Source: JAFMKE01 sp037624485 (GTDB lineage: Bacteria > Bacteroidota > Bacteroidia > Chitinophagales > UBA8649). From it: a stretch of DNA of 64,000 nt. The DNA lies in the NCBI GenBank assembly GCA_037624485.1, contig JASJJC010000002.1, forward strand, positions 1-64,000. Reading direction: 5' to 3'. Below are positions 16,243 to 25,412 of this stretch, one piece after another; the stretch's first letter is position 1; each line of letters opens with the position of its first letter. Below the pieces are notes generated by a model that worked only from the letters and a program-made list of their open reading frames with translations, did not search any database and was not told where the DNA came from. Both the position numbers and the translations under genes were made by a program.

Positions 16243-17649
16243 ATGTACGATAAAGAATTTGATGATAACCTTCAAAATAATAATGAATTAGTCCGAAGGT
16301 TTGAAAACGCTGAACTTAGCGATGAAAGCAGTTATTTCGATGAATCCGAATTGGAGTTAATAATTGACTATTATTTGGAACGTGATAAGCTGACGCAGGC
16401 CCTAAAGGCAGTGGATCTTGGTTTAGATTTATTTCAATTTTCAGCCACTTTTTATCAGAAAAAGGCAGAAATATTTTTAGAGATGAATCGGCTGGATGAT
16501 GCTTTAAGTAATCTTGATTTGGCCAGTACTTTTTCCCCAAAAGAAACCAGTATTTTCCTGCTTAAGGCAGATGCTTATACCTTGAAGGGAGAATATGCCA
16601 AGGCAGTTAAATTGGTAAATCAGGCATTGGAGCAAGCTGATGAGAAGGATAAAATTGACCTATACCTTGAATTAGCGGATGTGTATGAGGAGTGGGAGAG
16701 ATATTACGAAGTGATAGATCAATTACAACAATGCTTAGCTTTAGATCCTTTTAATGAAGAAGCCCTTAATCGTTTGTGGTTCAGCACGGAGTTGACTGAA
16801 AAGTATGCAGAAAGCGTAGTATTTCATTCAAATTTAGTGGATAAGCACCCTTATAACGCAACTGCGTGGTATAATCTAGCTCATGCTTACAATGGATTGA
16901 ATCAGCCAAGTAAAGCCTTGGAAGCCTTCGAGTTTGTATTAGCAATAGATGACAATTATGACTTAGCATATATAGATGCTGGAGATGTTTTATACAAACA
17001 ACAGAAATACGATAAAGCAATAGAGTTTTATTTAGAAGCTATAGAAAAAGGAAGTGCTAAAAAAGAGATTTTTTATCAAATTGCTAAAGCTTATCAGAAA
17101 AACAACAAATATGTCAAGGCAAGAGAATATCTTAAAAAAAGTATCAATATTGATCCTTATTATGCCAAGGCATTTCATAAACTTGGTTTAAACTATCTGG
17201 AAAGTAATTTGCCGAAGAATGCCACTTCTCCATTGGAAAGAGCCGTAAAGGTGGATAATCGAAACTTTGAGTATCTCAATAGTTTAGCTGCAGCATACTT
17301 TTTAAATGACAAGCAGGATCTAGCATTGGAGTGTTATCATAAGATGCTTGATATCAACGAAGGAGATAAACGTATTTATCTAAATATTGTTAGTATATTA
17401 TACGAACAAGGTAGGGTAGGCGACGCTATTGAAACGATTGATGCATGCATCGCTATTTTTGATGATCATGTTGATTTAATTTATATTAAAACTGCTTTTC
17501 TATATGAACTAGGAAAGAAGAACGAAATGTTTGAATGCCTTCTCTTGGGCTTGGAGAAAGATGCTCACGCCCACACCCAAATTTTTGAGTTATTGCCAGA
17601 AATGGAAGATGATCATGCGGTTATGGCATTGATCGAAAGTTATCTTTAA
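16243..17649 (+). CDS. Tetratricopeptide repeat protein
   Basis: The 468-residue, acidic, helix-rich protein lacks a signal peptide. It is built almost entirely of TPR motifs: repeated W/Y...L...G...A...A patterns such as AWYNLAHAYNGLNQPSKALEA.., ..YIDAGDVLYKQQKYDKAIEF and ..FHKLGLNYLESNLPKNAT from about residue 45 to the end. It is probably a cytoplasmic scaffold for protein-protein interaction. No catalytic domain is seen. The next gene (DUF368 family) starts 26 bases downstream but has its own TAnnTTTG element. Confidence 0.85.
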   Translation: MYDKEFDDNLQNNNELVRRFENAELSDESSYFDESELELIIDYYLERDKLTQALKAVDLGLDLFQFSATFYQKKAEIFLEMNRLDDALSNLDLASTFSPKETSIFLLKADAYTLKGEYAKAVKLVNQALEQADEKDKIDLYLELADVYEEWERYYEVIDQLQQCLALDPFNEEALNRLWFSTELTEKYAESVVFHSNLVDKHPYNATAWYNLAHAYNGLNQPSKALEAFEFVLAIDDNYDLAYIDAGDVLYKQQKYDKAIEFYLEAIEKGSAKKEIFYQIAKAYQKNNKYVKAREYLKKSINIDPYYAKAFHKLGLNYLESNLPKNATSPLERAVKVDNRNFEYLNSLAAAYFLNDKQDLALECYHKMLDINEGDKRIYLNIVSILYEQGRVGDAIETIDACIAIFDDHVDLIYIKTAFLYELGKKNEMFECLLLGLEKDAHAHTQIFELLPEMEDDHAVMALIESYL

Positions 17650-17663
17650 ACTGCATTTTAAAT

Positions 17664-17671
17664 TATCTTTG
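17664..17671 (+). promoter_or_regulatory. Candidate promoter of the DUF368 gene
   Basis: TATCTTTG is an exact TAnnTTTG match and ends four bases before the ATG at 17676. This gives the same four-base geometry as the surE promoter and predicts a leaderless or near-leaderless mRNA. No -33 TTG is evident. Confidence 0.45.
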
Positions 17672-17675
17672 AAGC

Positions 17676-18662
17676 ATGAAAAAATATATGTTTTTAGCTT
17701 TTAAGGGAATGGCTATGGGGATGGCTGAAGTGGTTCCTGGAGTTTCAGGCGGAACAATTGCGTTTATTACTGGAATATATGAAGAACTACTCCACACCAT
17801 AAAAGAACTTACTCCTACAAAACTTTTAATAATAAAAGATAAAGGCTTTGCAGATTTTTGGGCTTCAATTAATGGCAATTTCATTCTTTTTCTTTTGGGG
17901 GGTATGGCGCTAGGATTGATTGTAGGGGTTTTTACTATTGCAAAGCTGTTAAGTGCTTATCCTATTCTAGTTTGGTCTTTTTTCTTTGGTTTAATTATAG
18001 CTTCAGTTTTATATGTAGGTAAACAAATAAATAAATGGCGAGTGATTGAGGTCGCACTATTGATTATTAGTGCTGGAGTATCCTACTATATTACCATTGC
18101 TGCGCCTAGTGAGGGCCCGCAAGAATTATGGTTTGTCTTTCTTTCCGGGTTTATTGCGATTTGTGCTTTAATGCTGCCAGGAGTGTCAGGTAGTTTTTTA
18201 CTTCTTTTATTGGGTATGTACCAATACATTGTAACCGATAATGTCAAAACATTATTAAGCGATTTTAATACCGATTCATTATTGGTCGTAGCTGTTTTTG
18301 CCTTAGGATGCTTGACTGGTTTATTAAGCTTTTCTCGGCTACTATCTTGGACATTCAAAAAGTATAAATTTCCAACTTTAGCTCTACTTACTGGCTTTCT
18401 ATTAGGGTCTCTTAATAAAGTTTGGCCATGGAAACATATCGAGAGTATATATGTGAAAAATTTAGGTGAAATTGATGAAAAAGTAGTTGTCCTGACTGAG
18501 AGGAGTGTACTACCCGCCAATCACGATGCATTTATACTTGAAGGGGCAAATATTGTTGGTTATCAAGCTGCAGATAATTATCTCATAGGTGCTATTACTA
18601 TGATGTGTTTTGGCTTCCTACTGTTATGGGCAATGGAAAGATTTAGTCAGCCTAAAGCATAA
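17676..18662 (+). CDS. DUF368 (PopT-family) undecaprenyl-phosphate translocase
   Basis: The 328-residue polytopic membrane protein opens with the family hallmark KGMAMGMAEVVPGVSGGTIA and contains a second, related half beginning near ICALMLPGVSGSFLLLLLGM. DUF368 members (PopT) have been shown in other bacteria to recycle the lipid carrier undecaprenyl phosphate across the cytoplasmic membrane, supporting peptidoglycan and surface-polymer synthesis. The inverted-repeat topology and length fit the family. aroE follows directly, with its ATG immediately after this gene's stop codon. Confidence 0.85.
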   Translation: MKKYMFLAFKGMAMGMAEVVPGVSGGTIAFITGIYEELLHTIKELTPTKLLIIKDKGFADFWASINGNFILFLLGGMALGLIVGVFTIAKLLSAYPILVWSFFFGLIIASVLYVGKQINKWRVIEVALLIISAGVSYYITIAAPSEGPQELWFVFLSGFIAICALMLPGVSGSFLLLLLGMYQYIVTDNVKTLLSDFNTDSLLVVAVFALGCLTGLLSFSRLLSWTFKKYKFPTLALLTGFLLGSLNKVWPWKHIESIYVKNLGEIDEKVVVLTERSVLPANHDAFILEGANIVGYQAADNYLIGAITMMCFGFLLLWAMERFSQPKA

Positions 18663-19406
18663 ATGGAATTTGATATAAAGACATATGGCTTAATCGGAAA
18701 AGAACTTAATCATTCGTTTTCTCCAAGTTATTTTGAGGAGAAGTTCGCAATAGAAGGAAGCGATGATTGTCAGTATTTGCCATTTCCATTAAAGCGCGTT
18801 GAAGATTTTGTCGATTTAATAAGTGACTATAGCTTGAATGGTTTAAATGTAACCATTCCTTATAAGCAATCTATTATACCTTTTTTAGACGAGTTGACTA
18901 ATGCGGCGAAGAGTATACAAGCGGTAAACTGTGTTTCTTTTAAGCAAGGTAAACTCATCGGACACAATACAGATGTTATTGGCTTTGAACGTTCTCTAGC
19001 GCCATTGTTAAATACGTCGCATAGCAATGCACTTGTATTAGGCTCGGGAGGTGCAGCTAAAGCCGTTGCTTTCGTACTCAAAAAACTCCAAATCCCATAT
19101 AATTTTGTTTCCCGACAAGAAAGGGAAGGCTTTATGACGTATGAAGGGATTAAATCCTGCTTGGAAGAGTTTCCTCTCATCATAAATGCAACACCGGTTG
19201 GCACGTACCCTGCTATTGAAGATTGCCCATTAAGTTCGCTGGATGGGATAGGGAAGGATCACCTCATTTATGACCTTATCTATAATCCTGAAAACACCAA
19301 ATTATTAGTACAGGCGGCACACCGAGGCGCCACGGTCAAAAGTGGTTTAGAAATGCTAAAAATACAAGCAGAAGAAAGTTGGAAGATCTGGACGGTCTCT
19401 CAATGA
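18663..19406 (+). CDS. aroE: Shikimate dehydrogenase
   Basis: The 247-residue enzyme reduces 3-dehydroshikimate to shikimate in aromatic amino acid synthesis. Motifs are the substrate-binding HSFSPSYFEE, the catalytic lysine in NGLNVTIPYKQ (near residue 65), GHNTDVIGF, the NADP loop LGSGGAAKAV and INATPVGTYP. It is slightly shorter than E. coli AroE, as usual in Bacteroidota. There is no gap between the DUF368 stop and this start, which indicates co-transcription. Confidence 0.93.
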   Translation: MEFDIKTYGLIGKELNHSFSPSYFEEKFAIEGSDDCQYLPFPLKRVEDFVDLISDYSLNGLNVTIPYKQSIIPFLDELTNAAKSIQAVNCVSFKQGKLIGHNTDVIGFERSLAPLLNTSHSNALVLGSGGAAKAVAFVLKKLQIPYNFVSRQEREGFMTYEGIKSCLEEFPLIINATPVGTYPAIEDCPLSSLDGIGKDHLIYDLIYNPENTKLLVQAAHRGATVKSGLEMLKIQAEESWKIWTVSQ

Positions 19407-19506
19407 CTATTATGAGTATAAAGACTTTCTTTTTACGCCCATTTGCCCATACCCTCACAATGCTTAAAAACATTTAAGATATTGTTGTGCTCAGCGGTTA
19501 ATTTAC

Positions 19507-20277
19507 TTACTCATTTGGAATTTTATTAATCCATTCTCTCAGTGTTTCAGGATATATGGTTGGAAAGCCATATCCTCTGGGCTTAATCCCTTTTATACTC
19601 TTATTGATATATTTTTGTCGCATGGGATCCTCGGCTACTGTACCATTGAAACCAAATCCCATATACATTTCACCATACTTATCAGGGCGTTCTTTTGAAT
19701 ACCATTCATCAACCTTAAATACTTCACGAATAAGACCACGGTATTCACTTAACACATAATCATATCTTGCTGGTCTCCATTCGGCCATTTTCCAAGTTTC
19801 TTTCGTGGCTGTATATATCGCTTCTGCTCCTGATCCTTTTTTGTAGGTTGTATTAATATTAATTATCATGCAGTCGTCATCAATTGTTTTTAATAATTCA
19901 GCATTGTAAATGGAAATAATTTCATTTGAAGACATTAATCCCTTTTCAATTGAGTTATATCCTCCCTGAATATTACCTCTTGCGAACTTGTTAAATGAGG
20001 GAATATACCTAAACGTATCAATCAAGCTAGCTTCGACTGCGAAAGCCGCGGAATTACTTAACCCATGTCTTACTATTACATGTTTCACATTTTTAGTACC
20101 AATGCGTCGTATTTCCTGATACTTAAGATTTTCATTCCCTTCCACAATATCTTGATTTATATGAGCAAATACTCTATCATCTTGTCCTTTACCAACATAA
20201 AAAGGCTCGTTGTTTTCAGGGTCTATTAATAGATAGACATAGTGCTTTAAATTTTCCTTTGTGTTTTCATCAAACAT
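19507..20277 (-). CDS. LEM-3-like GIY-YIG domain protein
   Basis: The product is about 256 residues from the chosen start, an ATG giving MFDENTKENLKHYVYLLIDP. The frame is open a further 38 codons upstream, but that part has no family character. The first 110 residues form a GIY-YIG-type domain: YVYLLIDP and FYVGKGQDDRVFAH replace the canonical GIY and YIG, and the conserved glutamate is in FAVEASLID. This matches the COG3680/LEM-3-like branch. The C-terminal half (GFGFNGTVAEDPM and so on) has no assigned domain. It may be a nuclease, but activity is unproven. It stands alone, convergent to aroE, and looks like an accessory gene. Confidence 0.65.
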   Translation of the reverse strand: MFDENTKENLKHYVYLLIDPENNEPFYVGKGQDDRVFAHINQDIVEGNENLKYQEIRRIGTKNVKHVIVRHGLSNSAAFAVEASLIDTFRYIPSFNKFARGNIQGGYNSIEKGLMSSNEIISIYNAELLKTIDDDCMIININTTYKKGSGAEAIYTATKETWKMAEWRPARYDYVLSEYRGLIREVFKVDEWYSKERPDKYGEMYMGFGFNGTVAEDPMRQKYINKSIKGIKPRGYGFPTIYPETLREWINKIPNE

Positions 20278-20483
20278 ATACAATCTATTTAGTTTATTTC
20301 TATTGCCATCGTTTGGATAAAGATAAAACTTATTTCGGAGGAAGGCCTTAAGAGATAGAATGATTAATGATTCAAGGGGATATTTAAGCAATTGAGTATA
20401 GCTGCAGTTAAATATTCTTCTTGTTCTTCTTGCGCATAAAGTTGGTTTTTTTGTATTATTGTAATCTATAAAACCTCTTACTT

Positions 20484-20954
20484 ATGAAAAGACACACACT
20501 TATACTAATATCACTACTAGCCACGATAAGTATTTCCGCGCAGGAGGTGATTTCCACACAAGGAGATTCCTACTCGGGGTCAGGGCTTGTCTTAGATTTT
20601 ACGGTAGGCGAAGTGATTATAAACACAGCCAGTACCAGTGTGGGCTCAAATACCTTGACGCAAGGTTTTCATCAAAGTAAATGGAGCGTGGTAGGGATAC
20701 GTGATCTCTTTCCAGATTTCGAAGCCAATGTATTTCCTAATCCCTTAGAGGAAGTATTAAATATCGAGGCGAGTGCCTACGAAAATGTGAAATTTTTCTT
20801 ATATGATGCGCAAGGTAAACTAGTACGAGAAGATAAACTATATGCAGAGTTAAGCACTATTGAACTCAGCGAACTAGCAGCAGGCGCTTATTCCTTGCTT
20901 TTAACCAAAGCCAATCAAAACTTAAAAACATTCAAACTTATTAAAACAAACTAG
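20484..20954 (+). CDS. Short secreted protein with T9SS type A sorting domain
   Basis: The 156-residue product has a signal peptide (MKRHTLILISLLATISISAQ), a small domain (GDSYSGSGLVLDFTVGEV ... LTQGFHQ, about residues 25-65) and a C-terminal T9SS type A sorting domain (VFPNPLEEVLNIEA ... FFLYDAQGKLV ... GAYSLLLTKANQNLKTFKLIK, about 86-154). The sorting signal makes up half of the protein. The small N-terminal module is common in Bacteroidota secreted proteins but has no known activity. The stop codon TAG shares CTAG with the stop of the converging phosphoribosyltransferase gene. Confidence 0.8.
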   Translation: MKRHTLILISLLATISISAQEVISTQGDSYSGSGLVLDFTVGEVIINTASTSVGSNTLTQGFHQSKWSVVGIRDLFPDFEANVFPNPLEEVLNIEASAYENVKFFLYDAQGKLVREDKLYAELSTIELSELAAGAYSLLLTKANQNLKTFKLIKTN

Positions 20955-21454
20955 CTGAGATAGGCAGCTTCTACTTGCGCACCACTAAACACCACTTCAA
21001 TATGCTCCTTTATTGTTGTCCCTAAACTGGTGCCTACATAATCGCAATGTACCGGAAATTTCTTATGTTTTCTATCGACTAAAACAGCCACTTTAACCGT
21101 CTTAGGTGCGATATTCAAAAATTGTTGGAAGGCATAAAAGATAGTCCGCCCTGAATTGGCAACATCATCGACCAAAATAACAGCCTTGCCATCAAAATAG
21201 GCTATATCATTGCTCAATTGAGTTGGAGCAATTAATGGATTGTCTTTGATTATTTTTATAGATGATATAGATACTTTGATGTCTTTTATTTTTAAAATTT
21301 CTTTCTTTAAAATTTTAGCAACCTGATGACCTCCATTGACAATGCCAACCAAACAAATTTCTTCCTCTTCAAATTGGTCTTCAACAATTTCATGAGCCAA
21401 TCGAATGATTTTTTGCTTGATGGTACTTTTATCGATAATTAAACTTTGCATCAT
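20951..21454 (-). CDS. Phosphoribosyltransferase family protein, PyrR-like
   Basis: The 167-residue protein has the type I PRTase fold. The PRPP-binding loop is VILVDDVANSGRTI (about residues 91-104), with the flexible-loop region before it and VLVDRKHKKFPVHCDYVGTSLGT after it, as in PyrR and hypoxanthine-type transferases. The base specificity cannot be assigned; it may be a PyrR-like pyrimidine regulator/uracil transferase or a purine salvage enzyme. Its start overlaps the stop of the upstream subtilisin gene by four bases, implying translational coupling of two otherwise unrelated functions. Confidence 0.8.
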   Translation of the reverse strand: MMQSLIIDKSTIKQKIIRLAHEIVEDQFEEEEICLVGIVNGGHQVAKILKKEILKIKDIKVSISSIKIIKDNPLIAPTQLSNDIAYFDGKAVILVDDVANSGRTIFYAFQQFLNIAPKTVKVAVLVDRKHKKFPVHCDYVGTSLGTTIKEHIEVVFSGAQVEAAYLS

Positions 21455-23874
21455 TCCTTTATTAATTTTTGTTGGTCGATCATCGTCCCATTTTCAATTA
21501 ATCCTACAATGTAAACTCCTGTGCTTAGTGCATTTATATTTAGGCTTTGCTTACTAGATTTTATGTCGTATTCTTTGATAAGTCGCCCGTTTAAATCAAG
21601 TATTTTTGCACTTAATGCTTTAGCTAAACGATCGGGATTAACTTCAATTATCAACTTACCTTGACTTGGGTTTGGGTGTATATTAAACAAATTATTTTCT
21701 TGAATATCCTTAATGCTTACGGTATCTATGGGATACTCGCATGAGCCATCATCTGTATTGGCTGAAGGATTATAATTAAGTGCTAGGGTGTCCATACAGC
21801 CATATACAATCGGAATACAAGTTCCATCATCCGTATTTGCGAGTAGGGTGAAATTTAAGGAAAAAGTATCTGTGCATCCATATATGAATGGAAGACAGGT
21901 TCCATCATTCACATTTGCATTCGCGTTGTAGTTAAACATGGTGTCATCTGTACAACCAAGAATAGCTTGGTATTTTAGGAGCTCAAATGCATTTAATTTA
22001 CCATAGCCATATACATTGTTTTCAATCGGTCCTGTGAAGGTATCTCTGAGGGCTGTTTGCTTCAACGCTGCCTCGACTTCATACCACCATGCTGTAGGGT
22101 TTGCCTCTAAATATAAAGCAACGGCACCAGCGACAATTGGGGAGGACATACTCGTGCCTCCATTGTAATTATGCATCGATCCAGGGGCAACTTTAGGCCT
22201 ATTAATAGCCAAGGCACTTGCGATGAAGTCAAGATTCCCACTGGCGAAAATTATGTTGCCTGTTGCACTGATATCTGGCTTCATTCGATTATCTCGTGTT
22301 GGTCCCTCTGAGGATTTGTAATAGATTTCCCCCGGGGTTAGATTTAAATCCCTATAAACGGAATCTACATCGAAATAAGCTGATCGATTAGCAAAATTAC
22401 CAACGCTTATAACTTTATCTGAACATTGCCAATTACTTACAATACACTTTTGATTGTCAGGTAGTTTGTAAAAATCTATTTCAGGTAGCACAAAGTTAGG
22501 AGGTAAACCACTATTAATCATATCAGCAGTTCCTTGATATGCCCTTGAGCTCCATAGGTCAAAATTACCTGATCCGGTGAGCATAAGTCGCCAATTGTCT
22601 TGAGTCCTGGAGGGAGTGATTAAAAACTCTAAGTGGTATCGGCCTTCGGTTTCTTCTAAGTACATTTCTACCTTTCCCTGTTCATCTGCTTGATCATTAT
22701 AAACAAAATCGGTTAGATAGACACCTTGACTTAAATTGCCAAGAAAACTATTTACGGTCATGAAATCTAGATTTCCATTATCTACAAAATTGGTATCGTT
22801 GTTGTTCCCAATGGAGAAATATGCTTGCTTAAAATCTGAAGTATCTGCCCACAAATCAAAATATAATGTGCCATTTGTCATGGTCTCGAACCAGGTGAAA
22901 TTGGTATCTGAACTTAAGGGGTAACTCAAGTGAGTTTCTTTAAAGCTGCTATTGGTATTATCAATATTATTTCCGTTACCACAAGAAGCTACGAGCACTC
23001 TTCCAGCTCGCTCCTCGATAAGAGCATCAATAAGCTGTGAGGCAAAATCTTTAGCATCGTGCGAACCGTAATAAGAACCATAGGATGTGTTTATTACACA
23101 TGGTTTACCCAGCGCATCTGCTTTTTTAAAAACATAGTCCACCGCATCTACGGTATTACTTAAAAAATTATTATCGTAATAGTCAACGGCCACTGCAATA
23201 ATATCGCAATCAGGAGCTACACCAGTATTCGTTCCTGTTGCCAATCCATTCCCACAAGCAGCGCCTGCGACAGTAGTACCATGACCATATTGGTTTGCAG
23301 GTTCTACATGATTACATGCTCCGTTATTTATATCTTGCCAAGTCCACTCTTGCCCAAAGTTGTAGGGTGCAGGAGGATTAGATGGAGTATTTTCATTTTG
23401 ATCCCATATGTATCGTATACGAGTCGTTCCATCAGCATTTTTAAAATCATCATGTTCAAAGTAAATACCGGAATCTAAGATTCCAACAACGACTCCTTTA
23501 CCGGTGTATGCTTGCAGTAAAGGGCTTAAGCCATTATGCACCTGACTGATGTTATTGTGGATGAGTGCGGTGTCCATTAAGGTGGCAGCTTTACCTAGGG
23601 GTATTTCTATTTTACCTTGACCCATACTTTCATAAAAAGCACCTAATTTTTCTTTTTCAATTTGAATAGCGGCAAGGTCTTGATAAGCATATTTTAGATT
23701 GACATTCATACTGATGCAAGTCTCCTTGATTTTTTCAATGTCACCCTTAACAATAATAGACACCAATTCTTGCTCTTTCAATTGCTCTAAAAAAAGACTC
23801 TCTTGAATACCAAATTGAGCGAAGGAACTTATATACAGCATGACAGATAATAAAAAGGAAATTATAGCTTTCAT
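21451..23874 (-). CDS. Secreted S8 (subtilisin-like) peptidase with T9SS type A sorting domain
   Basis: The 807-residue exported serine protease has a signal peptide MKAIISFLLSVMLYISSFAQ. The catalytic triad is Asp134 (VGILDSGI), His198 (YGHGTTVAGAACG) and Ser575 (GGTSMSSPIVAGA), with the oxyanion Asn in VASCGN near residue 300. The 270-residue gap between Asn and Ser holds an inserted beta-rich domain. After the protease come three tandem 'GCTD...NYN...DDGTC' repeats of about 25 residues (about 640-715), then a type A T9SS sorting domain (IHPNPSQGKLIIEV to the end). It is likely released or surface-anchored and acts on external protein. Confidence 0.92.
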   Translation of the reverse strand: MKAIISFLLSVMLYISSFAQFGIQESLFLEQLKEQELVSIIVKGDIEKIKETCISMNVNLKYAYQDLAAIQIEKEKLGAFYESMGQGKIEIPLGKAATLMDTALIHNNISQVHNGLSPLLQAYTGKGVVVGILDSGIYFEHDDFKNADGTTRIRYIWDQNENTPSNPPAPYNFGQEWTWQDINNGACNHVEPANQYGHGTTVAGAACGNGLATGTNTGVAPDCDIIAVAVDYYDNNFLSNTVDAVDYVFKKADALGKPCVINTSYGSYYGSHDAKDFASQLIDALIEERAGRVLVASCGNGNNIDNTNSSFKETHLSYPLSSDTNFTWFETMTNGTLYFDLWADTSDFKQAYFSIGNNNDTNFVDNGNLDFMTVNSFLGNLSQGVYLTDFVYNDQADEQGKVEMYLEETEGRYHLEFLITPSRTQDNWRLMLTGSGNFDLWSSRAYQGTADMINSGLPPNFVLPEIDFYKLPDNQKCIVSNWQCSDKVISVGNFANRSAYFDVDSVYRDLNLTPGEIYYKSSEGPTRDNRMKPDISATGNIIFASGNLDFIASALAINRPKVAPGSMHNYNGGTSMSSPIVAGAVALYLEANPTAWWYEVEAALKQTALRDTFTGPIENNVYGYGKLNAFELLKYQAILGCTDDTMFNYNANANVNDGTCLPFIYGCTDTFSLNFTLLANTDDGTCIPIVYGCMDTLALNYNPSANTDDGSCEYPIDTVSIKDIQENNLFNIHPNPSQGKLIIEVNPDRLAKALSAKILDLNGRLIKEYDIKSSKQSLNINALSTGVYIVGLIENGTMIDQQKLIKE
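21720..21960 (-). repeat. Three tandem GCTD/DDGTC repeats in the subtilisin gene
   Basis: The coding segment before the sorting domain encodes three similar units: GCTDDTMFNYNANANVNDGT, GCTDTFSLNFTLLANTDDGT and GCMDTLALNYNPSANTDDGS, each with flanking cysteines. Such units recur in Bacteroidota secreted proteins as spacer or stalk modules. Confidence 0.75.
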
Positions 23875-23962
23875 ATAATAAATTGCTTATTTAGATTGAC
23901 TTAAAATTAGGCTTTTTTTGATTAATTTTCGAGCAAAACTGCGTGAAGTAATTTTTATACGA

Positions 23963-23970
23963 TATTTTTG
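23963..23970 (+). promoter_or_regulatory. Candidate promoter of the iron-sulfur operon
   Basis: TATTTTTG matches TAnnTTTG, 19 bases before the ATG at 23990, in the 115-base divergent intergenic region shared with the subtilisin gene. The -33 element is not clear. Confidence 0.45.
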
Positions 23971-23989
23971 GAGTTCTAAAATCTCTTAA

Positions 23990-25327
23990 ATGGAAATTTC
24001 TAAGTTGGTTCAAATTATCATATTCGCTATAGTAAACATTGCAGTATTCTATTTTGGCGGGATTAAATTTTACAATATCTATAAAAATGTCAAACTCGGG
24101 AAGGATCAGGAAATAGAAGGTGAATCATCGAAAAGGCTTAAAAATGTGATTTTAATTGCATTGGGCCAAAAGAAAATGTTTAAAGAGATCGGCCCAGCGT
24201 TTTTACATTTGGCTGTTTATCTGGCTTTTTTAATCACTCAAATAGAGTTGATTGAAATCTTTATTGATGGGTTTACTGGAAAACATCGGGTTCTTTACCA
24301 TTTGTTTGAAGGAAGTGGTTTTCTTACGGGTATTTATGTCTTTGTTATCAACAGTATAGAGGTTTTGTCTGTTTTGGCTTTACTGGCTACTTTTGTATTC
24401 TTAGCGAGGAGAAACCTTTTGAAAGTACCACGCTTAGTTCGCTCAGAAATGAATGGTTGGCCTAAACTTGATGCTAATATTATTCTATTTGTAGAGATAT
24501 ATTTGGTTACTTGTATTTTCATGATGAATGGCGGCGATCAAGCCTTAAATGAAAACAGTTACCCTTTTGTACTTTCTGGCGCTTTAAGTGGAGCTATTTT
24601 TTCTGGATTAAGTGAAGGAGCGTTGCATGCGATTGAGCGAATTGGCTGGTGGGGACACATCCTAGGTGTCTTAGGATTTATAGTTTATTTACCCTACTCG
24701 AAGCATTTACATATTATGTTGGCTTTTCCGAATGTTTACTTCTCAAGTCTTAAAGAAAATGGGTATCTAGCTAATATGCCTGAAGTAACTAAAGAAATTC
24801 AGTTAATGATGAATCCGGATACGGCATTTGCCGCTCCTGCTGATGGAGCTGAAGCGGAAATCCCAACCTTTGGGGCTAAAGATGTTCAAGATTTACCTTG
24901 GACCAATTTATTGGCAGCCTATACCTGTACAGAGTGCGGAAGGTGTACAGAACAATGTCCTGCCTCTGAAACAGGAAAGAAATTGTCTCCGCGGAAAGTA
25001 ATGATGGATACGCGTGACCGTCTGGAGGAAGTGGCTTTGAATATAAGGGAAAATGGTGTTTTTATTGATGATGGCAAATCACTTTTAAGTGATGAATATG
25101 TTTCAGTTGAGGAGTTGAGAGCTTGCACCACATGTAACGCTTGTGTTGAAGCCTGTCCGGTAATGATTTCCCCTTTAGATATCATTGTGCAGCTAAGAAG
25201 AAATCTAATACTTGAGCAGTCCAATTCACCTGAAGAGTGGAACGTAATGTTTAGTAATATTGAAAATAATGGTGCTCCATGGAAATTCAGTCCACAGGAT
25301 AGATTTAACTGGGCAAACGAGGAATGA
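23990..25327 (+). CDS. Membrane iron-sulfur electron-transfer protein, HdrC/HdrE-like
   Basis: The 445-residue protein begins with five or so membrane helices (first 230 residues; histidines at HLAVYLAF, HRVLYHLFEG and GWWGHILGVLGF could bind heme b), followed by a cytoplasmic domain with two 4Fe-4S motifs, CTECGRCTEQCP and CTTCNACVEACP. This is the architecture of proteins that link the quinone pool to soluble Fe-S oxidoreductases (heterodisulfide-reductase-like). The next gene encodes the matching CCG-domain subunit, so the pair probably forms a membrane complex. The electron donor is not evident. Confidence 0.8.
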   Translation: MEISKLVQIIIFAIVNIAVFYFGGIKFYNIYKNVKLGKDQEIEGESSKRLKNVILIALGQKKMFKEIGPAFLHLAVYLAFLITQIELIEIFIDGFTGKHRVLYHLFEGSGFLTGIYVFVINSIEVLSVLALLATFVFLARRNLLKVPRLVRSEMNGWPKLDANIILFVEIYLVTCIFMMNGGDQALNENSYPFVLSGALSGAIFSGLSEGALHAIERIGWWGHILGVLGFIVYLPYSKHLHIMLAFPNVYFSSLKENGYLANMPEVTKEIQLMMNPDTAFAAPADGAEAEIPTFGAKDVQDLPWTNLLAAYTCTECGRCTEQCPASETGKKLSPRKVMMDTRDRLEEVALNIRENGVFIDDGKSLLSDEYVSVEELRACTTCNACVEACPVMISPLDIIVQLRRNLILEQSNSPEEWNVMFSNIENNGAPWKFSPQDRFNWANEE

Positions 25328-25412
25328 TTTAATACCAATAAAAAAGATAGCTACTAGCTAAAAAATAAAACAGAATTAAGTCCTATGTCTTAAGTCTTAA
25401 ATATAGAAAGTT

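Noticed and set aside
19197..19214. TTGGCACGTACCCTGCT, a near-perfect sigma-54 promoter match inside aroE.
   Set aside because: It encodes the conserved AroE motif PVGTYPAI and has no gene start suitably downstream on that strand. The match is explained by codon content.
20278..20391. N-terminal extension of the GIY-YIG ORF (38 more codons).
   Set aside because: The extension has no similarity to the family, and the domain begins naturally at the later ATG. The upstream start cannot be wholly excluded.
25345..25360. TAGCTACTAGCTA hairpin between the two iron-sulfur genes.
   Set aside because: The stem is only five base pairs and is followed by A rather than T on the coding strand, so it is not a terminator of this operon.
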